From Parietaria judaica (Eukaryota > Streptophyta > Magnoliopsida > Rosales > Urticaceae), in the NCBI GenBank assembly GCA_954871525.1, contig OX940863.1:44874501-44938500 (forward strand): a stretch of 64,000 bases of DNA, in the 5' to 3' direction. This document shows, one piece after another, positions 51,919 through 64,000 of the stretch. The notes below the pieces were generated by a model. It was not told the DNA's origin and made no database searches. It saw only the letters and a program-made list of their open reading frames with translations. A program made the translations under genes and the position numbers. Each line of letters begins with the position of its first letter. Position 1 is the stretch's first letter.

Positions 51919-54900
51919 GGTGGTATTGTTATAAATTGGTTTAGTTTTGGCATTAAATTTTTTTGGAGCTCTCTTTAAACCCAGTTTCAACAATTAATGC
52001 GTGCTCCAAAAAAAAATGAGTCTTTTTTCCATTTTACGCGAAAGAACCCTAATTAAACGATATTTTAAACAAAAATTGAACTTCCAAATGCTAAATAATG
52101 TGTAATTGTATCACATTTACTTATTTTAATCCCTAAATAGCGAAGCACTATCTCGTAGTTTCTATATGAAGCCGTTAATGGGTTAAAATATTTACCGAAA
52201 AGTGTTAAAAATTGGTTTTCTTGCGAGAGCAAATACGATCCGTTCTTGGCGAAATTTGAGTTGCTAGACTTTCGTTAGGGTGGTATTGTTGTAAATTGGT
52301 TTAGTTTTGGCATTAAATTTTTTTGGAGCTCTCTTTAAACCCAGTTTCAACAATTAATGCGTGCTAAAAAAAAACTGAGTCTTTTTTCCATTTTACGCGA
52401 AAGAACCCTAATTAAACGATATTTTAAACAAAAATTGAACTTCCAAATGCTAAATAATGTGTAATTGTATCACATTTACTTATTTTAATCCCTAAATAGC
52501 GAAGCACTATCTCGTAGTTTCTATATGAAGCCGTTAATGGGTTAAAATCTTTACCGAAAAGTGTTAAAAATTGGTTTTCTTGCGAGAGCAAATACGATCC
52601 GTTCTTGACGAAATTTGAGTTGCTAGACTTTCGTTAGGGTGGTATTGTTGTAAATTGGTTTAGTTTTGGCATTAAATTTTTTTGGAGCTCTCTTTAAACC
52701 CAGTTTCAACAATTAATGCGTGCTCCAAAAAAAACTGAGTTTTTTTTCTATTTTACACGAAAGAACCCTAATTAAACGATATTTTAAACAAAAATTGAAC
52801 TTCCAAATGCTAAATAATGTGTAATTGTATCACATTTACTTATTTTAATCCCTAAATAGTGAAGCACTATCTCGTAGTTTCTATATGAAGCCGTTAATGG
52901 GTTAAAATCTTTACCGAAAAGTGTTAAAAATTGGTTTTCTTGCGAGAGCAAATACGATCCGTTCTTGACGAAATTTGAGTTGCTAGACTTTCGTTAGGGT
53001 GGTATTGTTATAAATTGGTTTAGTTTTGGCATTAAATTTTTTTGGAGCTCTCTTTAAACCCAGTTTCAACAATTAATGCGTGCTAGAAAAAAAAACTGAG
53101 TCTTTTTTCCATTTTACGGGAAAGAACCCTAATTAAACGATATTTTAAACAAAAATTGAACTTCCAAATGCTAAATAATGTGTAATTGTATCACATTTAC
53201 TTATTTTAATCCCTAAATAGCGAAGCACTATCTCGTAGTTTCTATATGAAGCCGTTAATGGGTTAAAATCTTTTCAAAAAAGTGTTAAAAATTGGTTTTC
53301 TTGCGAGAGCAAATACGATCCGTTCTTGACGAAATTTGAGTTGCTAGACTTTCGTTAGGGTGGTATTGTTATAAATTGGTTTAGTTTTGGCATTAAATTT
53401 TTTTGGAGCTCTCGTTAAACCCAGTTTCAACAATTAATGCGTGCTCCAAAAAAAAACTGAGTCTTTTTTCCATTTTACGCGAAAGAACCCTAATTAAACG
53501 ATATTTTAAACAAAAATTGAACTTTCCAAATGCTAAATAATGTGTAATTGTATCACATTTACTTATTTTAATCCCTAAATAGCGAAGCACTATCTCGTAG
53601 TTTCTATATGAAGCCGTTAATGGGTTAAAATATTTACCGAAAAGTGTTAAAAATTGGTTTTCTTGCGAGAGCAAATACGATCCGTTCTTGGCGAAATTTG
53701 AGTTGCTAGACTTTCGTTAGGGTGGTATTGTTGTAAATTGGTTTAGTTTTGGCATTAAATTTTTTTGGAGCTCTCTTTAAACCCAGTTTCAACAATTAAT
53801 GCGTGCTAAAAAAAAAACTGAGTCTTTTTTCCATTTTACGCGAAAGAACCCTAATTAAACGATATTTTAAACAAAAATTGAACTTCCAAATGCTAAATAA
53901 TGTGTAATTGTATCACATTTACTTATTTTAATCCCTAAATAGCGAAGCACTATCTCGTAGTTTCTATATGAAGCCGTTAATGGGTTAAAATCTTTACCGA
54001 AAAGTGTTAAAAATTGGTTTTCTTGCGAGAGCAAATACGATCCGTTCTTGGCGAAATTTGAGTTGCTAGACTTTCGTTAGGGTGGTATTGTTGTAAATTG
54101 GTTTAGTTTTGGCATTAAATTTTTTTGGAGCTCTCTTTAAACCCAGTTTCAACAATTAATGCGTGCTAAAAAAAAAACTGAGTCTTTTTTCCATTTTACG
54201 CGAAAGAACCCTAATTAGACGATATTTTAAACAAAAATTGAACTTCCAAATGCTAAATAATGTGTAATTGTATCACATTTACTTATTTTAATCCCTAAAT
54301 AGCGAAGCACTATCTCGTAGTTTCTATATGAAGCCGTTAATGGGTTAAAATCTTTACCGAAAAGTGTTAAAAATTGGTTTTCTTGCGAGAGCAAATACGA
54401 TCCGTTCTTGACGAAATTTGAGTTGCTAGACTTTCGTTAGGGTGGTATTGTTGTAAATTGGTTTAGTTTTGGCATTAAATTTTTTTGGAGCTCTCTTTAA
54501 ACCCAGTTTCAACAATTAATGCGTGCTCCAAAAAAAACTGAGTTTTTTTTCTATTTTACACGAAAGAACCCTAATTAAACGATATTTTAAACAAAAATTG
54601 AACTTCCAAATGCTAAATAATGTGTAATTGTATCACATTTACTTATTTTAATCCCTAAATAGTGAAGCACTATCTCGTAGTTTCTATATGAAGCCGTTAA
54701 TGGGTTAAAATCTTTACCGAAAAGTGTTAAAAATTGGTTTTCTTGCGAGAGCAAATACGATCCGTTCTTGACGAAATTTGAGTTGCTAGACTTTCGTTAG
54801 GGTGGTATTGTTATAAATTGGTTTAGTTTTGGCATTAAATTTTTTTTGAGCTCTCTTTAAACCTAGTTTCAACAATTAATGCGTGCTCCAAAAAAAACTG

Positions 54901-57900
54901 AGTCTTTTTTCCATTTTACGCGAAAGAACCCTAATAAAACGATATTTTAAACAAAAATTGAACTTCCAAATGCTAAATAATGTGTAATTGTATCACATTT
55001 ACTTATTTTAATCCCTAAATAGTGAAGCACTATCTCGTAGTTTCTATATGAAGCCGTTAATGGATTAAAATCTTTACCGAAAAGTGTTAAAAATTGGTTT
55101 TCTTGCGAGAGCAAATACGATCCGTTCTTGACGAAATTTGAGTTGCTAGACTTTCGTTAGGGTGGTATTGTTATAAATTGGTTTAGTTTTGGCATTAAAT
55201 TTTTTTGGAGCTCTCTTTAAACCCAGTTTCAACAATTAATGCGTGCTCAAAAAAAAAATGAGTCTTTTTTCCATTTTACGCGAAAGAACCCTAATTAAAC
55301 GATATTTTAAACAAAAATTGAACTTTCCAAATGCTAAATAATGTGTAATTGTATCACATTTACTTATTTTAATCCCTAAATAGCGAAGCACTATCTCGTA
55401 GTTTCTATATGAAGCCGTTAATGGGTTAAAATCTTTACCGAAAAGTGTTAAAAATTGGTTTTCTTGCGAGAGCAAATACGATCCGTTCTTGGCGAAATTT
55501 GAGTTGCTAGACTTTCGTTAGGGTGGTATTGTTGTAAATTGGTTTAGTTTTGGCATTAAATTTTTTTGGAGCTCTCTTTAAACCCAGTTTCAACAATTAA
55601 TGCGTGCTAAAAAAAAAACTGAGTCTTTTTTCCATTTTACGCGAAAGAACCCTAATTAAACGATATTTTAAACAAAAATTGAACTTCCAAATGCTAAATA
55701 ATGTGTAATTGTATCACATTTACTTATTTTAATCCCTAAATAGCGAAGCACTATCTCGTAGTTTCTATATGAAGCCGTTAATGGGTTAAAATCTTTACCG
55801 AAAAGTGTTAAAAATTGGTTTTCTTGCGAGAGCAAATACGATCCGTTCTTGGCGAAATTTGAGTTGCTAGACTTTCGTTAGGGTGGTATTGTTGTAAATT
55901 GGTTTAGTTTTGGCATTAAATTTTTTTGGAGCTCTCTTTAAACCCAGTTTCAACAATTAATGCGTGCTAAAAAAAAAACTGAGTCTTTTTTCCATTTTAC
56001 GCGAAAGAACCCTAATTAGACGATATTTTAAACAAAAATTGAACTTCCAAATGCTAAATAATGTGTAATTGTATCACATTTACTTATTTTAATCCCTAAA
56101 TAGCGAAGCACTATCTCGTAGTTTCTATATGAAGCCGTTAATGGGTTAAAATCTTTACCGAAAAGTGTTAAAAATTGGTTTTCTTGCGAGAGCAAATACG
56201 ATCCGTTCTTGACGAAATTTGAGTTGCTAGACTTTCGTTAGGGTGGTATTGTTGTAAATTGGTTTAGTTTTGGCATTAAATTTTTTTGGAGCTCTCTTTA
56301 AACCCAGTTTCAACAATTAATGCGTGCTCCAAAAAAAACTGAGTTTTTTTTCTATTTTACACGAAAGAACCCTAATTAAACGATATTTTAAACAAAAATT
56401 GAACTTCCAAATGCTAAATAATGTGTAATTGTATCACATTTACTTATTTTAATCCCTAAATAGTGAAGCACTATCTCGTAGTTTCTATATGAAGCCGTTA
56501 ATGGGTTAAAATCTTTACCGAAAAGTGTTAAAAATTGGTTTTCTTGCGAGAGCAAATACGATCCGTTCTTGACGAAATTTGAGTTGCTAGACTTTCGTTA
56601 GGGTGGTATTGTTATAAATTGGTTTAGTTTTGGCATTAAATTTTTTTTGAGCTCTCTTTAAACCTAGTTTCAACAATTAATGCGTGCTCCAAAAAAAACT
56701 GAGTCTTTTTTCCATTTTACGCGAAAGAACCCTAATAAAACGATATTTTAAACAAAAATTGAACGTCCAAATGCTAAATAATGTGTAATTGTATCACATT
56801 TACTTATTTTAATCCCTAAATAGTGAAGCACTATCTCGTAGTTTCTATATGAAGCCGTTAATGGATTAAAATCTTTACCGAAAAGTGTTAAAAATTGGTT
56901 TTCTTGCGAGAGCAAATACGATCCGTTCTTGACGAAATTTGAGTTGCTAGACTTTCGTTAGGGTGGTATTGTTATAAATTGGTTTAGTTTTGGCATTAAA
57001 TTTTTTTGGAGCTCTCTTTAAACCCAGTTTCAACAATTAATGCGTGCTCAAAAAAAAAATGAGTCTTTTTTCCATTTTACGCGAAAGAACCCTAATTAAA
57101 CGATATTTTAAACAAAAATTGAACTTCCAAATGCTAAATAATGTGTAATTGTATCACATTTACTTATTTTAATCCCTAAATAGCGAAGCACTATCTCGTA
57201 GTTTCTATATGAAGCCGTTAATGGGTTAAAATCTTTTCAAAAAAGTGTTAAAAATTGGTTTTCTTGCGAGAGCAAATACGATCCGTTCTTGACGAAATTT
57301 GAGTTGCTAGACTTTCGTTAGGGTGGTATTGTTATAAATTGGTTTAGTTTTGGCATTAAATTTTTTTGGAGCTCTCGTTAAACCCAGTTTCAACAATTAA
57401 TGCGTGCTCCAAAAAAAAACTGAGTCTTTTTTCCATTTTACGCGAAAGAACCCTAATTAAACGATATTTTAAACAAAAATTGAACTTCCAAATGCTAAAT
57501 AATGTGTAATTGTATCACATTTACTTATTTTAATCCCTAAATAGCGAAGCACTATCTCGTAGTTTCTATATGAAGCCGTTAATGGGTTAAAATATTTACC
57601 GAAAAGTGTTAAAAATTGGTTTTCTTGCGAGAGCAAATACGATCCGTTCTTGGCGAAATTTGAGTTGCTAGACTTTCGTTAGGGTGGTATTGTTGTAAAT
57701 TGGTTTAGTTTTGGCATTAAATTTTTTTGGAGCTCTCTTTAAACCCAGTTTCAACAATTAATGCGTGCTAAAAAAAAACTGAGTCTTTTTTCCATTTTAC
57801 GCGAAAGAACCCTAATTAAACGATATTTTAAACAAAAATTGAACTTCCAAATGCTAAATAATGTGTAATTGTATCACATTTACTTATTTTAATCCCTAAA

Positions 57901-60900
57901 TAGCGAAGCACTATCTCGTAGTTTCTATATGAAGCCGTTAATGGGTTAAAATCTTTACCGAAAAGTGTTAAAAATTGGTTTTCTTGCGAGAGCAAATACG
58001 ATCCGTTCTTGACGAAATTTGAGTTGCTAGACTTTCGTTAGGGTGGTATTGTTATAAATTGGTTTAGTTTTGGCATTAAATTTTTTTGGAGCTCTCTTTA
58101 AACCCAGTTTCAACAATTAATGCGTGCTCCAAAAAAAAATGAGTCTTTTTTCCATTTTACGCGAAAGAACCCTAATTAAACGATATTTTAAACAAAAATT
58201 GAACTTCCAAATGCTAAATAATGTGTAATTGTATCACATTTACTTATTTTAATCCCTAAATAGCGAAGCACTATCTCGTAGTTTCTATATGAAGCCGTTA
58301 ATGGGTTAAAATATTTACCGAAAAGTGTTAAAAATTGGTTTTCTTGCGAGAGCAAATACGATCCGTTCTTGGCGAAATTTGAGTTGCTAGACTTTCGTTA
58401 GGGTGGTATTGTTGTAAATTGGTTTAGTTTTGGCATTAAATTTTTTTGGAGCTCTCTTTAAACCCAGTTTCAACAATTAATGCGTGCTAAAAAAAAACTG
58501 AGTCTTTTTTCCATTTTACGCGAAAGAACCCTAATTAAACGATATTTTAAACAAAAATTGAACTTCCAAATGCTAAATAATGTGTAATTGTATCACATTT
58601 ACTTATTTTAATCCCTAAATAGCGAAGCACTATCTCGTAGTTTCTATATGAAGCCGTTAATGGGTTAAAATCTTTACCGAAAAGTGTTAAAAATTGGTTT
58701 TCTTGCGAGAGCAAATACGATCCGTTCTTGACGAAATTTGAGTTGCTAGACTTTCGTTAGGGTGGTATTGTTGTAAATTGGTTTAGTTTTGGCATTAAAT
58801 TTTTTTGGAGCTCTCTTTAAACCCAGTTTCAACAATTAATGCGTGCTCCAAAAAAAACTGAGTTTTTTTTCTATTTTACACGAAAGAACCCTAATTAAAC
58901 GATATTTTAAACAAAAATTGAACTTCCAAATGCTAAATAATGTGTAATTGTATCACATTTACTTATTTTAATCCCTAAATAGTGAAGCACTATCTCGTAG
59001 TTTCTATATGAAGCCGTTAATGGGTTAAAATCTTTACCGAAAAGTGTTAAAAATTGGTTTTCTTGCGAGAGCAAATACGATCCGTTCTTGACGAAATTTG
59101 AGTTGCTAGACTTTCGTTAGGGTGGTATTGTTATAAATTGGTTTAGTTTTGGCATTAAATTTTTTTGGAGCTCTCTTTAAACCCAGTTTCAACAATTAAT
59201 GCGTGCTAGAAAAAAAAACTGAGTCTTTTTTCCATTTTACGGGAAAGAACCCTAATTAAACGATATTTTAAACAAAAATTGAACTTCCAAATGCTAAATA
59301 ATGTGTAATTGTATCACATTTACTTATTTTAATCCCTAAATAGCGAAGCACTATCTCGTAGTTTCTATATGAAGCCGTTAATGGGTTAAAATCTTTTCAA
59401 AAAAGTGTTAAAAATTGGTTTTCTTGCGAGAGCAAATACGATCCGTTCTTGACGAAATTTGAGTTGCTAGACTTTCGTTAGGGTGGTATTGTTATAAATT
59501 GGTTTAGTTTTGGCATTAAATTTTTTTGGAGCTCTCGTTAAACCCAGTTTCAACAATTAATGCGTGCTCCAAAAAAAAACTGAGTCTTTTTTCCATTTTA
59601 CGCGAAAGAACCCTAATTAAACGATATTTTAAACAAAAATTGAACTTTCCAAATGCTAAATAATGTGTAATTGTATCACATTTACTTATTTTAATCCCTA
59701 AATAGCGAAGCACTATCTCGTAGTTTCTATATGAAGCCGTTAATGGGTTAAAATATTTACCGAAAAGTGTTAAAAATTGGTTTTCTTGCGAGAGCAAATA
59801 CGATCCGTTCTTGGCGAAATTTGAGTTGCTAGACTTTCGTTAGGGTGGTATTGTTGTAAATTGGTTTAGTTTTGGCATTAAATTTTTTTGGAGCTCTCTT
59901 TAAACCCAGTTTCAACAATTAATGCGTGCTAAAAAAAAAACTGAGTCTTTTTTCCATTTTACGCGAAAGAACCCTAATTAAACGATATTTTAAACAAAAA
60001 TTGAACTTCCAAATGCTAAATAATGTGTAATTGTATCACATTTACTTATTTTAATCCCTAAATAGCGAAGCACTATCTCGTAGTTTCTATATGAAGCCGT
60101 TAATGGGTTAAAATCTTTACCGAAAAGTGTTAAAAATTGGTTTTCTTGCGAGAGCAAATACGATCCGTTCTTGGCGAAATTTGAGTTGCTAGACTTTCGT
60201 TAGGGTGGTATTGTTGTAAATTGGTTTAGTTTTGGCATTAAATTTTTTTGGAGCTCTCTTTAAACCCAGTTTCAACAATTAATGCGTGCTAAAAAAAAAA
60301 CTGAGTCTTTTTTCCATTTTACGCGAAAGAACCCTAATTAGACGATATTTTAAACAAAAATTGAACTTCCAAATGCTAAATAATGTGTAATTGTATCACA
60401 TTTACTTATTTTAATCCCTAAATAGCGAAGCACTATCTCGTAGTTTCTATATGAAGCCGTTAATGGGTTAAAATCTTTACCGAAAAGTGTTAAAAATTGG
60501 TTTTCTTGCGAGAGCAAATACGATCCGTTCTTGACGAAATTTGAGTTGCTAGACTTTCGTTAGGGTGGTATTGTTGTAAATTGGTTTAGTTTTGGCATTA
60601 AATTTTTTTGGAGCTCTCTTTAAACCCAGTTTCAACAATTAATGCGTGCTCCAAAAAAAACTGAGTTTTTTTTCTATTTTACACGAAAGAACCCTAATTA
60701 AACGATATTTTAAACAAAAATTGAACTTCCAAATGCTAAATAATGTGTAATTGTATCACATTTACTTATTTTAATCCCTAAATAGTGAAGCACTATCTCG
60801 TAGTTTCTATATGAAGCCGTTAATGGGTTAAAATCTTTACCGAAAAGTGTTAAAAATTGGTTTTCTTGCGAGAGCAAATACGATCCGTTCTTGACGAAAT

Positions 60901-61013
60901 TGGAGTTGCTAGACTTTCGTTAGGGTGGTATTGTTATAAATTGGTTTAGTTTTGGCATTAAATTTTTTTTGAGCTCTCTTTAAACCTAGTTTCAACAATT
61001 AATGCGTGCTCCA
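50839..61013. repeat. Block repeated at 6123-bp (17-monomer) offset
   Basis: About 4 kb starting at 50839 reappears starting at 56962. Matched landmarks: 50839/56962 (TCTTTTCAAAAAAG), 51199/57322, 51919/58042, 52998/59121 (TGCTAG at 53081 and 59204, exactly 6123 apart), 53359/59482 (single-T insertion GAACTTTCC), 54081/60204 (AATTAGACG). Correspondence fades inside 54801/60924, which share TTTTTTTTGAGCTC and AACCTAG but differ downstream. The 5-monomer duplication 53721-57321 lies between the two copies and explains part of the offset. Confidence 0.86.
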
Positions 61014-64000
61014 AAAAAAAACTGAGTCTTTTTTCCATTTTACGCGAAAGAACCCTAATTAAACGATATTTTAAACAAAAATTGAACTTCCAAATGCTAA
61101 ATAATGTGTAATTGTATCACATTTACTTATTTTAATCCCTAAATAGCGAAGCACTATCTCGTAGTTTCTATATGAAGCCGTTAATGGGTTAAAATCTTTA
61201 CAAAAAAGTGTTAAAAATTGGTTTTTTTGCGAGAGCAAATACGATCCGTTCTTGACAAAATTTGAGTTGCTAGACTTTCGTTAGGGTGGTATTGTTATAA
61301 ATTGGTTTAGTTTTGGCATTAAATTTTTTTGGAGCTCTCTTTAAACCCAGTTTCAACAATTAATGCGTGCTAGAAAAAAAAACTGAGTCTTTTTTCCATT
61401 TTACGGGAAAGAACCCTAATTAAACGATATTTTAAACAAAAATTGAACTTCCAAATGCTAAATAATGTGTAATTGTATCACATTTACTTATTTTAATCCC
61501 TAAATAGCGAAGCACTATCTCGTAGTTTCTATATGAAGCCGTTAATGGGTTAAAATCTTTTCAAAAAAGTGTTAAAAATTGGTTTTCTTGCGAGAGCAAA
61601 TACGATCCGTTCTTGACAAAATTTGAGTTGCTAGACTTTCGTTAGGGTGGTATTGTTATAAATTGGTTTAGTTTTGGCATTAAATTTTTTTGGAGCTCTC
61701 GTTAAACCCAGTTTCAACAATTAATGCGTGCTCCAAAAAAAAACTGAGTCTTTTTTCCATTTTACGCGAAAGAACCCTAATTAAACGATATTTTAAACAA
61801 AAATTGAACTTCCAAATGCTAAATAATGTGTAACTGTATCACATTTACTTATTTTAATCCCTAAATAGCGAAGCACTATCTCATAGTTTCTATATGAAGC
61901 CGTTAATGGGTTAAAATCTTTACCGAAAAATGTTAAAAATTGGTTTTCTTGCGAGAGCAAATACGATCCGTTCTTGACGAAATTTGAGTTGCTAGACTTT
62001 CGTAAGGGTGGTATTGTTATAAATTGGTTTAGTTTTGGCATTAATTTTTTTTTGGAGATCTCTTGAAACCCAGTTTCAACAATTAATGCGTGCTCAAAAA
62101 AAAAACTGAGTCTTTTTTCCATTTTACGCGAAAGAACCCTAATAAAACGATATTTTAAACAAAAATTGAACTTCCAAATGCTAAATAATGTGTAATTGTA
62201 TCACATTTACTTATTTTAATCCCTAAATAGTGAAGCACTATCTCGTAGTTTCTATATGAAGCCGTTAATGGATTAAAATCTTTACCGAAAAGTGTTAAAA
62301 ATTGGTTTTCTTGCGAGAGCAAATACGATCCGTTCTTGACGAAATTTGAGTTGCTAGACTTTCGTTAGGGTGGTATTGTTATAAATTGGTTTAGTTTTGG
62401 CATTAAATTTTTTTGGAGCTCTCTTTAAACCCAGTTTCAACAATTAATGCGTGCTCCAAAAAAAAATGAGTCTTTTTTCCATTTTACGCGAAAGAACCCT
62501 AATTAAACGATATTTTAAACAAAAATTGAACTTCCAAATGCTAAATAATGTGTAATTGTATCACATTTACTTATTTTAATCCCTAAATAGCGAAGCACTA
62601 TCTCGTAGTTTCTATATGAAGCCGTTAATGGGTTAAAATCTTTTCAAAAAAGTGTTAAAAATTGGTTTTCTTGCGAGAGCAAATACGATCCGTTCTTGAC
62701 GAAATTTGAGTTGCTAGACTTTCGTTAGGGTGGTATTGTTATAAATTGGTTTAGTTTTGGCATTAAATTTTTTTGGAGCTCTCGTTAAACCCAGTTTCAA
62801 CAATTAATGCGTGCTCCAAAAAAAAACTGAGTCTTTTTTCCATTTTACGCGAAAGAACCCTAATTAAACGATATTTTAAACAAAAATTGAACTTCCAAAT
62901 GCTAAATAATGTGTAATTGTATCACATTTACTTATTTTAATCCCTAAATAGCGAAGCACTATCTCGTAGTTTCTATATGAAGCCGTTAATGGGTTAAAAT
63001 ATTTACCGAAAAGTGTTAAAAATTGGTTTTCTTGCGAGAGCAAATACGATCCGTTCTTGGCGAAATTTGAGTTGCTAGACTTTCGTTAGGGTGGTATTGT
63101 TGTAAATTGGTTTAGTTTTGGCATTAAATTTTTTTGGAGCTCTCTTTAAACCCAGTTTCAACAATTAATGCGTGCTAAAAAAAAACTGAGTCTTTTTTCC
63201 ATTTTACGCGAAAGAACCCTAATTAAACGATATTTTAAACAAAAATTGAACTTCCAAATGCTAAATAATGTGTAATTGTATCACATTTACTTATTTTAAT
63301 CCCTAAATAGCGAAGCACTATCTCGTAGTTTCTATATGAAGCCGTTAATGGGTTAAAATCTTTACCGAAAAGTGTTAAAAATTGGTTTTCTTGCGAGAGC
63401 AAATACGATCCGTTCTTGACGAAATTTGAGTTGCTAGACTTTCGTTAGGGTGGTATTGTTGTAAATTGGTTTAGTTTTGGCATTAAATTTTTTTGGAGCT
63501 CTCTTTAAACCCAGTTTCAACAATTAATGCGTGCTCCAAAAAAAACTGAGTTTTTTTTCTATTTTACACGAAAGAACCCTAATTAAACGATATTTTAAAC
63601 AAAAATTGAACTTCCAAATGCTAAATAATGTGTAATTGTATCACATTTACTTATTTTAATCCCTAAATAGTGAAGCACTATCTCGTAGTTTCTATATGAA
63701 GCCGTTAATGGGTTAAAATCTTTACCGAAAAGTGTTAAAAATTGGTTTTCTTGCGAGAGCAAATACGATCCGTTCTTGACGAAATTTGAGTTGCTAGACT
63801 TTCGTTAGGGTGGTATTGTTATAAATTGGTTTAGTTTTGGCATTAAATTTTTTTGGAGCTCTCTTTAAACCCAGTTTCAACAATTAATGCGTGCTCCAAA
63901 AAAAAACTGAGTCTTTTTTCCATTTTACGCGAAAGAACCCTAATTAAACGATATTTTAAACAAAAATTGAACTTCCAAATGCTAAATAATGTGTAATTGT
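51919..64000. repeat. HOR domain 7: nested 5-monomer and 17-monomer-offset duplications
   Basis: Starts: 51919, 52279, 52638, 52998, 53359, 53721, 54081, 54441, 54801, 55161, 55522, 55882, 56242, 56602, 56962, 57322, 57683, 58042, 58402, 58761, 59121, 59482, 59844, 60204, 60564, 60924, 61285, 61646, 62007, 62369, 62729, 63090, 63449 and 63809 (cut by the window edge). Markers: GTGCTAGAAAA and ACGGGAAAG (52998, 59121, 61285); a T run with CTATTTTACACG and AGTGAAGC (52638, 54441, 56242, 58761, 60564, 63449); AATTAGACG (54081, 55882, 60204). From 61646 the series with GTGTAACTG, CGTAAG and GAGATCTCTTGAAAC seen near 50117-50838 returns. Confidence 0.86.
53721..57321. repeat. 5-monomer tandem duplication (two copies of ~1801 bp)
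   Basis: Copies are 53721-55521 and 55522-57321. Shared variants in order: TTGGCG in the first monomers, AATTAGACG (54081/55882), T run with CTATTTTACACG (54441/56242), TTTTTTTTGAGCTC with AACCTAG and AATGGATTAAA (54801/56602), and the A run directly before TGAG (55161/56962). The last pair diverges after its first third: 55161 has GAACTTTCC and TTGGCG, whereas 56962 has GAACTTCC and TCTTTTCAAAAAAG. The exchange point therefore lies inside 55161. Confidence 0.88.

Larger units (their letters stand above)
1..64000. repeat. Satellite DNA array, ~360-bp monomer, 178 units
   Basis: The sequence repeats head to tail with a period of about 360 bp from the first base to the last, always in the same orientation. 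Taking GGTGGTATTG after CGTTAG as the monomer start, the first starts are 1, 358, 720, 1080 and 1440, and the last is 63809, giving 177 full monomers plus 192 bp of another. Most differences are single substitutions and length changes in one A run. No unique DNA, mobile element or inversion interrupts it. This is the structure of a centromeric or pericentromeric satellite; that location is inferred from the type of array, not shown. The array continues beyond both edges as far as can be judged. Confidence 0.98.

Noticed and set aside
53393..53674. 93-codon minus-strand open frame, repeated at 59516-59797, with a 79-codon relative at 55236-55475
   Set aside because: These begin at a TTG rather than ATG and run long only because of the single-T insertion (GAACTTTCC) that shifts frame inside three monomers. 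They are by-products of satellite variation.
1..64000. CRISPR array, because of the regular repeats
   Set aside because: There are no unique spacers between short repeats; the whole 360-bp unit repeats.
1..64000. Drosophila 1.688 (359-bp) satellite or Tribolium TCAST, from monomer length
   Set aside because: Length alone is not enough. The sequence does not look like the 1.688 family as I know it, and I cannot confirm TCAST without a database comparison.

Overview
The whole 64-kb window is one uninterrupted, single-orientation satellite DNA array. A monomer of about 360 bp (range roughly 357-363) is repeated head to tail: I locate 177 complete monomers plus a 192-bp partial one at the right edge, mean 360.5 bp. 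The window opens exactly at a monomer boundary as I define it (GGTGGTATTG following CGTTAG). I find no gene, RNA gene, transposon, CRISPR array or unique sequence, and no stretch that is not satellite. The first monomer is about 32% G+C by hand count.

Organism: a eukaryote, because arrays of this type make up centromeric or pericentromeric heterochromatin. CpG dinucleotides are not depleted, which argues against a heavily CpG-methylated genome such as a vertebrate or most plants. An insect or other invertebrate is the best guess; ~360-bp AT-rich monomers are known there (the Drosophila 359-bp satellite, the Tribolium castaneum ~360-bp TCAST satellite). I could not match the monomer to a named family and make no species call.

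Layout: diagnostic substitutions sort monomers into subtypes in ordered higher-order repeats (HORs). From 1 to 13338 the unit is A-B-C-(E)-(F)-D, 4 to 6 monomers. From 13339 to 19465 units carry chimeric monomers (A/B, A/C, C/F). From 19105 to 26672 a 10-monomer block is tandemly duplicated. From 25593 to 36051 units grow to 6-10 monomers with internal B'-C' amplification. From 36052 to 42910 the order is irregular and a distinctive G subtype appears. From 42911 to 51918 a 7-monomer unit led by G predominates. From 51919 to 64000 there are nested 5-monomer and 17-monomer-offset duplications.

The window records repeated unequal exchange and conversion at scales of 1, 3, 4, 5, 6, 7, 10 and 17 monomers. 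Nothing suggests a protein-coding system; the longer open frames are by-products of single-base changes in particular monomer lineages. The most interesting features are the HOR architecture, the chimeric junction monomers, two small conserved inverted repeats in every monomer type, a near-invariant core beside a variable region, and a clustered-substitution patch that marks the G lineage.
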